A stretch of DNA of 57,766 nucleotides, taken from Treponema sp. UBA792. Lineage in GTDB: Bacteria > Spirochaetota > Spirochaetia > Treponematales > Treponemataceae. Location: contig DBIW01000029.1 in the NCBI GenBank assembly GCA_002296965.1, forward strand, positions 4,436-62,201, written 5' to 3'. How positions within the stretch are numbered: the first letter of the stretch is position 1; every line of letters starts with the position of its first letter. Of the stretch, positions 49,633 through 57,500 are shown in pieces. The position numbers and the translations under genes are program-made. A model generated the notes under the pieces. The model was given only the letters and a program-made list of their open reading frames with translations, did not search any database and had not been told where the DNA came from.

Positions 49633-49660
49633 TTGCAAAGAACAATATATTATGTATAAT
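49633..49660 (+). promoter_or_regulatory. Promoter of the small membrane protein gene
   Basis: TTGCAA (49633-49638), a 16-base spacer and TATAAT (49655-49660) give a leader of about 28 bases that contains GGAGGG. Confidence 0.7.
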
Positions 49661-49694
49661 AAAGAAAAGTTTCGCAGATGGAGGGATGAAGCTT

Positions 49695-49874
49695 ATGCTT
49701 GTTGTTATTATTCTGATTCTAATCATAATATCACTTGTAATACTGGCTCAGAACAAAGATGAAACTGAATCCCATATAAGAAAAATCGAATCCGAACAGC
49801 TCACGCAGTTTCCGGATGAGGAAAGCGGAGCTGGCGGAAACCGCACAGACAGCTCAGACGGCAGGACGGAATGA
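49695..49874 (+). CDS. Small single-pass membrane protein, 59 aa
   Basis: MLVVIILILIIISLVILAQ is one membrane helix; a polar tail of about 40 residues follows (ESHIRKIESEQLTQFPDEESG). The Shine-Dalgarno GGAGGG at 49680-49685 lies 9 bases before ATG 49695. It touches an earlier in-frame ATG at 49686, which I therefore reject. With a near-consensus promoter, a proper ribosome site and a sensible membrane protein, the gene is probably real. Its function is unknown. It is divergent from the FlhG-like gene and converges on the topoisomerase gene with 17 bases between them. Confidence 0.65.
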   Translation: MLVVIILILIIISLVILAQNKDETESHIRKIESEQLTQFPDEESGAGGNRTDSSDGRTE

Positions 49875-49891
49875 ACCGCTGACAGGCCGGA

Positions 49892-51772
49892 TTACGCGTC
49901 TATCTCCGCGGCAAGATGATGCACGATGAATTCCTTGCGTTCCGGCGTGTTTTTTCCCATGTAGAATTTAAGCACCTCCGGCACATTCTTCAGCGACTGG
50001 ATGTTCACCGGAGTAAGATGAATTCCCACATCCTCGCTCTCACCTTCCCGGCGCTCACGGATGAACTGCCCGAATTCCTTGGGACTGATTTCTCCAAGTC
50101 CCTTGAATCTTGTCACCTCCGCCGAGGCTCCGAGCTGCTTTATCTCCCTGTCGCGCGAATCCTCGCTGTAACAGTAAACCGTCCTTGTCTTGTTCCTGAC
50201 ACGGAAAAGCGGAGTCTCAAGAATGTACACGTGTCCGGAAAGCACAAGCTCCTCAAAGAACAGCAGAAAATACGTCATCACAAGGTTCCGGATATGAAAT
50301 CCGTCATTATCGGCATCGGTCGCAATCACAATCTTATCGTAGCGAAGTCCGTCAATATCCTTCTGGATTCCAAGGCTGAAAGTAAGGTTCTTCAGCGCCT
50401 CATTCTCGAAAAGAGCGGATTTTCTCCGGCCGTACATATTCTCCGGTTTTCCGCGCAGCGAGAATATCGCCTGATACGACGCATCCCTTGAGCTTACCAT
50501 GGAGCCGGTAGCCGAATCTCCCTCAGTTATGAAAATCATGGATGACGCGCCCTTTTCTCCGTCCTGCAGATGATATTTGCAGTCCTTGAGCTTGGGAATT
50601 TTCAGCATCACGGATTTTGCGGCCTCGCGGACCTGCTTGTCGGTCACATTGTTTATCTCCGCGCGGGCCTTCTGGTTCTTCAGAATTTTTTCCTCTATTA
50701 CGGCCGCCACATCCGGATTATGCCGGAGCCAGTCATCCGTCGCCGCCTGAACAGATTTTATGACGGGAGCACGAATCTCAACATTTCCGAGCTTGTTTTT
50801 CGTCTGGCTTGTGAACATAGGATTGTCAAGACCGATTTTCAGCGCGACAAAAAGTCCGGCGGTCACATCCTTCTGGTCATATTCCTTCTTGAAAAAATCG
50901 TTCACCCCTTTGGAGAAACCGTCAAGAAAAGCCGTGACATGGGTTCCGCCGTCCTCGGTGCTCTGTCCGTTCACAAATGAATATACAAACTTGTCAAGGC
51001 TTGCGGTGTGCGTAAGGACAAATTCTATGTCGCCGTCCTTGTGATGGAACGGCGAATAAAGCTCCCTGTCCGCGCCGCCAATCTCATCGGTCAGCAGATC
51101 CTCAAGTCCGTTCCGGCTGACGTAATCCTTTCCGTTGCAGCACAGAACAAGTCCCGGATTAAGATAGGCGTAATTCCACAGACGCTTTTCGACCATCTCC
51201 ATGTTGAACGAATATTTTCCGAAAAGCTCCGTGTCGGGGACAAATTCAAGATAAGTTCCGTCCTTTGAACCGGGCTTGGCGTTTCCTGAGGATGATGAGA
51301 TTTTTTTTCCGCGCTCGAATTCCACGACCGCAATCTTTCCGTTCCTGATTGAGGCGGCACGGAAATATGAGGAAAGCGCGTTTGTCGCCTTTATTCCGAC
51401 GCCGTTCATGCCGATTGCCTGCTTGAACACGGAATTGTTGTATTTCGCGCCGGTGTTCACGTTGCTCACGCAGTCCTCAAGTTTTCCAAGAGGAATTCCC
51501 CGGCCGTAATCACGGATTTTTACACGTCCGTCCTTTATCTCAATCTCTATTCTTGAACCGGCTCCCTGCGAGAATTCATCCACCGCATTGTCGATTCCTT
51601 CCTTTAAAAGTATGTAAATTCCGTCGTTCTCATTTGAGCCGTCGCCAAGCGAGCCGATGTACATTCCCGGACGCAGCCTTATATGCTCAAGTCCGTCAAG
51701 ATGCTGAATGCTGTTCTCGTCATATACAGCAGGACTGTCGGGAATTTTCTTTGACTTTGAAGTTCCACCCAT
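49892..51772 (-). CDS. Type IIA topoisomerase B subunit (ParE/GyrB family)
   Basis: The 626-residue protein has the GHKL ATPase (residues about 15-230: IRLRPGMYIGSLGDG, LLKEGIDNAVDEFSQG with the catalytic Glu/Asn region, IRDYGRGIPLG, MNGVGIKATNALS), the transducer, and a TOPRIM part with FITEGDSATGS, VIATDADNDGFHIRNL and TRFKGLGEISPKEF. The length and lack of an inserted C-terminal domain fit ParE or short GyrB. TDADNDG replaces the common DADVDG. The A-subunit partner is not beside it on either side, which is unusual for parE. The promoter is close to consensus with the -10 6 bases before ATG. Whether it is gyrase or topoisomerase IV cannot be decided here. Confidence 0.88.
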   Translation of the reverse strand: MGGTSKSKKIPDSPAVYDENSIQHLDGLEHIRLRPGMYIGSLGDGSNENDGIYILLKEGIDNAVDEFSQGAGSRIEIEIKDGRVKIRDYGRGIPLGKLEDCVSNVNTGAKYNNSVFKQAIGMNGVGIKATNALSSYFRAASIRNGKIAVVEFERGKKISSSSGNAKPGSKDGTYLEFVPDTELFGKYSFNMEMVEKRLWNYAYLNPGLVLCCNGKDYVSRNGLEDLLTDEIGGADRELYSPFHHKDGDIEFVLTHTASLDKFVYSFVNGQSTEDGGTHVTAFLDGFSKGVNDFFKKEYDQKDVTAGLFVALKIGLDNPMFTSQTKNKLGNVEIRAPVIKSVQAATDDWLRHNPDVAAVIEEKILKNQKARAEINNVTDKQVREAAKSVMLKIPKLKDCKYHLQDGEKGASSMIFITEGDSATGSMVSSRDASYQAIFSLRGKPENMYGRRKSALFENEALKNLTFSLGIQKDIDGLRYDKIVIATDADNDGFHIRNLVMTYFLLFFEELVLSGHVYILETPLFRVRNKTRTVYCYSEDSRDREIKQLGASAEVTRFKGLGEISPKEFGQFIRERREGESEDVGIHLTPVNIQSLKNVPEVLKFYMGKNTPERKEFIVHHLAAEIDA

Positions 51773-51778
51773 TCCGCC

Positions 51779-51807
51779 ATTATAGGACGGATTCCTTATT
51801 TTTTCAA
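51779..51807 (-). promoter_or_regulatory. Leaderless-type promoter of the topoisomerase gene
   Basis: On the minus strand, TTGAAA (51802-51807), a 17-base spacer and TATAAT (51779-51784) end 6 bases before ATG 51772. The -35 overlaps the queH stop codon. Confidence 0.82.
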
Positions 51808-52472
51808 TGAAAGGATTCCTCTGTTCCGGAAGCCGAATTTTTCATGGAGAAGACGCAGCCGCAGTAATCCTGACGGTAAAGTCCGTATTCCGCGCTCAGC
51901 TGAAGGCTCCTCAGAAAGCCGTTGTTCTTCTTGAAATCGGACGGAAGCCATTTCGGACCGGACGGATTTCTTGCGGCGATCGTTTTTCCCGCGGAATTTA
52001 TCTTGTCCGCATCCTTATAAGGACTTACAGAAAGAGTCGTACAGAAATAATCGAATTTTCCGCTGACCGCCCGGCTGTATGTGCGCTCAAGACGGAATTC
52101 ATAGCATCTCCGGCAGCGTTCACCGCGTTCAGGCTCGTCCGCAAGCTCCGGTTCAGCTGAAATTCCTGTCGCCTCATAAAATTCCTGCGGAACACACTCC
52201 TCCTCCATAAATGCGACGGAATTCTCCGTCACAGCAGGAAATTTCATATAGAAATCCTTCAGCTCGGAAAGGCGGCGGCGGTATTCTGCCTGCGGATAAA
52301 TGTTCGGATTGTAGAACAAAACCGTAACGTCAAAGAAATTTACGAGCGTCTCCAGCACCGAAGACGAGCACGGACCGCAGCACGCATGAAGAAGAAGCCG
52401 CGGTTTCCGCCCGGAAGCGGAGATTTCCGGCAGAAGCTCATTGAATTCCTTCTGCCAAACTGATTTTGCCAT
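51804..52472 (-). CDS. queH: Epoxyqueuosine reductase QueH
   Basis: The 222-residue protein carries the QueH (DUF208) landmarks. An N-terminal LLLHACCGPCSSSVLE (about 27-42) and a C-terminal YRQDYCGCVFSMKN provide the adjacent cysteine pairs that bind the iron-sulfur cluster, with ERCRRCYEFRLERTY (about 138-152) in between. It converts epoxyqueuosine to queuosine in tRNA, replacing the cobalamin enzyme QueG. The start at ATG 52472 is set by a TTGAAA-17-TATTCT promoter whose -10 ends 6 bases upstream; a 22-residue extension would cross it. It is divergent from carD. Confidence 0.93.
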   Translation of the reverse strand: MAKSVWQKEFNELLPEISASGRKPRLLLHACCGPCSSSVLETLVNFFDVTVLFYNPNIYPQAEYRRRLSELKDFYMKFPAVTENSVAFMEEECVPQEFYEATGISAEPELADEPERGERCRRCYEFRLERTYSRAVSGKFDYFCTTLSVSPYKDADKINSAGKTIAARNPSGPKWLPSDFKKNNGFLRSLQLSAEYGLYRQDYCGCVFSMKNSASGTEESFH

Positions 52473-52478
52473 GGAGCA

Positions 52479-52507
52479 AGAATATCCGAGGGAGAATTTT
52501 TTTTCAA
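52479..52507 (-). promoter_or_regulatory. Leaderless-type promoter of queH
   Basis: On the minus strand, TTGAAA (52502-52507), a 17-base spacer and TATTCT (52479-52484) end 6 bases before ATG 52472. Confidence 0.75.
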
Positions 52508-52576
52508 CAGGAGAAATTCTCCAAGCCCCGGAACACAAACATTCTGATCCGCGCGTCGCAGTCCGTTCATTTCCGT

Positions 52577-52605
52577 TTGAATCTTGTCGAATTTTATGAT
52601 ATAAT
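52577..52605 (+). promoter_or_regulatory. Promoter of carD-ispDF
   Basis: TTGAAT (52577-52582), a 17-base spacer and TATAAT (52600-52605, extended as TGATATAAT) end 9 bases before ATG 52615. The leader is at most about 3 bases. Confidence 0.82.
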
Positions 52606-52614
52606 CCGGCTTAT

Positions 52615-53310
52615 ATGGAAACAAAATTCAATGTTGACCAGAAGGTCGTCTATCCGAGCCAGGGTGTGGGCAAAATCACCGAAATCTTCGATAAAACTTT
52701 CAAGGACAAGACAATCCCGTATTACAAAATCTACATAGAAGCGTCCGACATGGTCGTGATGGTTCCTGTGGACAAGGCGGAGGATCTTGGTATCCGACAG
52801 ATTGTGTCTGCCGACGAAGCATACGAAGCCCTGAACCTTCTTTCAGACGAATTTGAACCTATAACATCAGACTGGAAACTGCGCTATCAGATGAATCTTG
52901 ACCTTCTGAAAAAAGGAACGGTCAAGGACATTGCCACAATAGTCCGCTGTCTATACAACCGCAGCAAGGTGAAGGAGCTTCCGATTCTTGAGAGAAAACT
53001 CTACGATTCGGCGAAAAAGCTTCTTGAGGACGAAATTTCCTATGCGATAGAAAAACCGGCAAAAGAGGTGGAGACCATGATTCACACAAAACTTGAACCG
53101 CCGGGAGCAGCGCCCAGAATAAAGCACATCGTCACTATAGAAAACGATGCCGATGACGATCTGATGGATGACATGGACGACTCGTCAGATGACTCAAGGG
53201 ATTCGGATGACGGAGATGACATGAACGACAACGACAGGGATGACGAGAATTCCGGCGGCTCAGATTCGGACGGAGGCTCGGAAGAAGAATTCGATGACGA
53301 CGAATTCTGA
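52615..53310 (+). CDS. CarD/CdnL-family RNA polymerase-binding regulator with acidic tail
   Basis: The 231-residue protein has an RNA polymerase-interacting domain at residues 1-60 (FNVDQKVVYPSQGVGKITEIFDKTF, YYKIYIEASDMVVMVPVDKAEDLGIR). A helical DNA-contact domain follows at 61-165 (EAYEALNLLSD, LDLLKKGTVKDIATIVRCLYNRSKVKELPILERKLYDSAKKLLEDEIS). CarD proteins stabilise the open promoter complex, commonly at rRNA promoters. The last 55 residues (from about 177) are an extremely Asp/Glu/Ser-rich tail absent from ordinary CarD proteins of about 160 residues. Its coding sequence overlaps the start of ispDF. This arrangement and the start codon are secure. Confidence 0.9.
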   Translation: METKFNVDQKVVYPSQGVGKITEIFDKTFKDKTIPYYKIYIEASDMVVMVPVDKAEDLGIRQIVSADEAYEALNLLSDEFEPITSDWKLRYQMNLDLLKKGTVKDIATIVRCLYNRSKVKELPILERKLYDSAKKLLEDEISYAIEKPAKEVETMIHTKLEPPGAAPRIKHIVTIENDADDDLMDDMDDSSDDSRDSDDGDDMNDNDRDDENSGGSDSDGGSEEEFDDDEF

Positions 53311-54502
53311 CATCGCGGTAATCGTTACTGCCGCCGGCTCGTCATCAAGAATGGGCGGCGGAATAAAAAAAGAATATCTGCCGCTGGACAGAGGAACGGT
53401 TCTGTCCGGCGCCGTAAAAATTTTCCTGAAATCACTTTATCCTGAATATAGAATCTGCGCGCTTGTGGTGACTGTTCCGCCGGCAGGACAGGCCGGGGCG
53501 CGCCGCGCGCTTGAATGTGACGAAGAATTCATGTCCCTTTCCGAAAAGACAGGAATAAGACCAGAATTCGTGGAGGGCGGCGGAACAAGACAGGATTCCG
53601 TAAGAAACGCGCTTGAATTCATCGCAGAAAAAGGCATGACGCCGGAACTTGTGGCCGTCCATGACGGAGCGAGACCTTTTGTAAGCGCGCAGACGGTTCT
53701 GCTCGCCGTCGATACGGCCGCCGGCACAGGAGCGGCTGTTCCCGGAGTTACGCCGGTAGACACACAGAAACAGACCGACGAAAACGGATTCATATCGGCG
53801 CACCTTGAGCGCAGCCGTCTCTCGGCAGTACAGACACCGCAGGTGTTCGGATTCCGCCGTTTTCTTGACGCGCACAGAAAATGCGCCGGCGACGGCTGCC
53901 AATACACCGATGACACGGAAATCTGGGGAAAATACTGCGGTTCCGTAAAAGTCGTAAAAGGCGATGAGGCGAACATCAAGCTGACATTCGCCGGTGACTA
54001 CAGAAAAAAATCAGGGGCGGATATGGAAGAGATACGGACAGGAATCGGATACGACATACATAGGCTTGTGCCGGGACGAAGGCTCGTTCTCGGAGGAATC
54101 GATTTCGCCTACGAAAAAGGCGAGGACGGACATTCGGACGGCGACGCGCTCTTCCATGCGGTTACCGATGCGGTGCTCGGAGCGGCAGGACTGGGCGACA
54201 TAGGAAGTTTTTTCCCCCCAGAAGACATGAAATGGAAGGATGCCGACTCCGCCGGGCTGCTGCGCTCAGTAATGGAAAAAATCCGCGAGGCCGGATGGCG
54301 GGTCGGAAACATTGACTGCGTGATAAAGCTTGAAAAGCCGAAATTTCTGCCGTACAGGGACAAGGTGATAAAATCGGTCGCAGATGCGCTCGGAACAGAA
54401 GAACACCGCGTTTTTGTCAAGGCAAAGACAGGAGAAAAAATGGGGCCGGTCGGAACGGGAGATGCCGTAGAAGCCACCGCCGTCTGCCTTCTCTTCAGAT
54501 AA
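53294..54502 (+). CDS. ispDF: Bifunctional IspD-IspF isoprenoid enzyme
   Basis: The 402-residue fusion catalyses two non-consecutive steps of the MEP pathway. IspD (residues about 6-237) makes CDP-methylerythritol and has VTAAGSSSRMGGGIKKEYLPL, VHDGARPFVS, LSAVQTPQVF and YTDDTEIW. IspF (about 248-402) makes the cyclic diphosphate and has TGIGYDIHRL with metal ligands Asp254 and His256, GHSDGDALFHAVTDAVLGA and KAKTGEKMGPVG. IspE, which acts between them, is elsewhere. ATG 53294 lies 17 bases inside carD in another frame, with GAAGAAG just upstream, so ispDF is translationally coupled to carD. The longer start at 53240 would add an unrelated acidic-tail shadow. Confidence 0.94.
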   Translation: MTTNSDIAVIVTAAGSSSRMGGGIKKEYLPLDRGTVLSGAVKIFLKSLYPEYRICALVVTVPPAGQAGARRALECDEEFMSLSEKTGIRPEFVEGGGTRQDSVRNALEFIAEKGMTPELVAVHDGARPFVSAQTVLLAVDTAAGTGAAVPGVTPVDTQKQTDENGFISAHLERSRLSAVQTPQVFGFRRFLDAHRKCAGDGCQYTDDTEIWGKYCGSVKVVKGDEANIKLTFAGDYRKKSGADMEEIRTGIGYDIHRLVPGRRLVLGGIDFAYEKGEDGHSDGDALFHAVTDAVLGAAGLGDIGSFFPPEDMKWKDADSAGLLRSVMEKIREAGWRVGNIDCVIKLEKPKFLPYRDKVIKSVADALGTEEHRVFVKAKTGEKMGPVGTGDAVEATAVCLLFR

Positions 54503-54553
54503 CAAAAAAATCCCCGGGCCGTGGACACCGTATGAAACAATGTCCGGCCGGGG
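54503..54553 (-). terminator. Terminator of the coiled-coil gene (leftward)
   Basis: CCCCGG-g-CCG-t-GGACA (54512-54527) pairs with TGTCCGGCCGGGG (54541-54553). On the minus strand the stem is followed by a run of T residues (54504-54511). On the plus strand the hairpin may also end ispDF, but without a T-tract. Confidence 0.8.
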
Positions 54554-54599
54554 TCAAAATCCTCAGAAATAAAAGAAAGGCGCAGGAATTACGCGCGAA

Positions 54600-57500
54600 T
54601 CAGTCAGGCAGCTGGAGCAGAAGGTCTATCTCCGTTTCCGTCCGCTTGAATCTTGACGCAAGCTCCTTCACGCTCCATCCGTCGCGCTTGAGGGCACGGA
54701 TTGTCTCCCTCTCGGACGGCGCGATTCCCGCATCCTTCGGCCGCTGATTTTTGGAGACCTCCTCCTTTGTCAGCTGATGCAGCCCGTCATATCTCACCTT
54801 GACCTCGCGCGAGAGTTCCTGCAGATTCAGTTCCGTCTGCTTGATTCCGTTCTGAACGTTTGTTATGTCATTTATCCGCTTCTCGGTCTGATCAATCATC
54901 GTGTCAAGGGAATTTATCTTGCCCACAGCATCGGAAATTTTCGGCGCGCTCTGGAGAATTCTGTCAACATCGTTCTGGACATCCTTTATCTCAAGCGGCA
55001 GCGACTGCGTCTTGCGTGAACAGTCAGACAGACGCTGCTCTATGTCCTTCAGCTGGTTATACGACACATCGACATCTTTCAGCACACGCTCGATAACCTC
55101 ATTTTTCTTTTCGAGGCGCTCATACTGCTGCGAAACCTGGTCAAGCTTGTCCTTATAGTTGCGCACGGAAACTTCCATCGTCTGAAGGTCATCGGAAGTG
55201 GCGCGGAAAGTACCTATTCGCTCGTCAATCGAACCGGACAGGGCCATCAGCTTGTCGAACTGCTGCTCCAGCATGACGACACGGTTTTTCTGGCTTTCCA
55301 CGGACGCAAGCTGGCGGCCTATATCCTCGTTCATCTTGCATATCGCATCATACTGTCCGGAAAGCTGTCCGGCGGTATCGCTGAATTTCTCAATCCGCTC
55401 GATGGAATTTCTCAGGGATGTTATGTTGTCCTCAAGCTGGCGCTTCATCTGGTCGGCCTTCTCGTAAAGCTGGATGTTCGATTTGATTTCGTTCAGCTCC
55501 TTTGAAAGCTCGCTCATCCGGCTCTGCATGTCATTCGCGTCGTTCTGCATTTTGAGCACGAATTTCGACTGCGTGGCGCGGTTCTGCTCAGATGCGTTCT
55601 GAATTTCCTGACGCAGCAACGAAAGATTCTGCTCGCTCAGGGCATTCTGGCTCTTAATACGCTCGTCCGACTCGGAGACCATGTCGGCATACATTTTCCG
55701 GAGACGCTCCTCTATCTCCGCGGAACGCTCCTGATATGAACCGATTGATGAATCGGCATTGTTCTGAAGCTCCTCAAGCCGCGACATCAGCTCGTTCTGC
55801 TGCTTCCTGATATTCTCCGAATAACCGGCCGCCTCAGCCATGATTTTCTGGGCAGACTCCTCGATCTTAGCGCGGGAAGATGCCCTGAAACTGTCAAGCT
55901 CCTCAGAAAACAGCGAGGCGGATTCATCCAGCTGGTGCTTTATCTGCTGTTTCCACGAATTGAATTCCGCAAGCGCCGCGTCGATGGACGAGACTCCGGT
56001 TTCCTGCCTTGATTTCAGGGAATCCTCAAACGTCCGTATGTCAGTCTCAAGCTGGCTCTTGATTTTTGCAAGCTGGGAATTCATAAGTCCGAGGTTTTTC
56101 TCCGTCTCGGCCTTGAGCTGCTCCTCCGATGAGCGCGATATTTCGTCTATGCGGTTTCCGGCTTCCGTCCTGAATGAACTGATCGTGTTCTTAAGCTCAT
56201 CTATGTCAGCCTGAAGCCGCTTTCCGGTCTCGTCGGCGGCATCTCCTATTCTGGAATACTGTTCGGCGGTTTTTGCCTGAAGCGCGGCTATGCCGTTTTT
56301 CAGCTCGTCAAGATAGCCGTTCTCAGCGGCACGCCTTGAGTCCGCATAGGAATTCGCAAATTCCTTGAGTTTCGAGTCAAACTGCTGCTTCCATTCGACA
56401 AGCTCGGTATCTATCTGGTTTCCCTTTACGGCAAGATTCTTCGTGAACGTGTCCTCAAAATCATTCAGCCGGTTGCTTATATTGTCCGAGGCAGAAGCCT
56501 TCAGCTCATCGACCGACCTGCGGATTTCATCAAGCTCGGCTTCTATGGAGGAAGAATTCTCCTTCACGGATTTTGAGAAATCGCTCTGCCGGCGCTGCTG
56601 ATCCGCGGAGAAAGTGCTGAAACTTGACAGAACACGGTCCTGAACTTCCTGCATGGCCGCCCGCAGACTTTTTTCCAACATGTCAACATCCGCTCCGGAA
56701 GTCTCAAGCTGGGACAGTTTGTATTCAATGTCCTTTTTATATGAACCGATCTGCTCGTCTATTCCCTCAAGCACACTCAGATGGCGGCCTTCGCTTTCGG
56801 CTACCGCATTTTTGATCGAGTCGCTTATGAGCCTGCTCAGATTGTCAAGTTTTATCTGCGCCGAATTCTGGAACTCCTGAATGTTCTGTGACACTTCCCT
56901 TATCTTCGACTCAAGCTTGGGCTGAATTTCCGCGGCTTTCATCGAAGCCGTCTCACATTCATCCTGCAGCGCGCGCACGGATTCCTGCGCGTCGTGAATC
57001 GATTTTTCAGCCTCCGAGGTGATGGTCTTAAGAGTTTCGGAAAGAGACTTGTGCATCGCCGAAACCTGCTGGCTTATTATTCCACGGTATTTGTCTATGC
57101 TTTCAGAAGCCTTTGCATTGAACTGCTCGAACGCATTCTTCTCCTTTTCATCCGCCTTTGCAAGCGCATCGTCAAACAGGGTCATATATTTGCCGGAAAG
57201 CTGTCTGAGAGACTCGTCAAAATCTCCGCGGATTTTCTGAATCTCATCTGAATTTCCGTCCACGTCGGCACGCAACGCCGCCGCAACCTCGCTGTTCTTC
57301 CTCAGGCTCTCATCCACAGATGCCTGCATCTCGGCAATCCGTTTTGCCACAGCCGAACCGTATTTTTCTATGCTCTCGCCGACTTTCGCATTCATCTGCT
57401 CGAACGCCGCCTTCTCCTTTTCGTCAGCGGAAGATACGGCCTCGTTGAAAAGATCAAGGTATTTCTCCCGCAGGCCGCGAAGCTCCTCGTCAAGCTCCGC

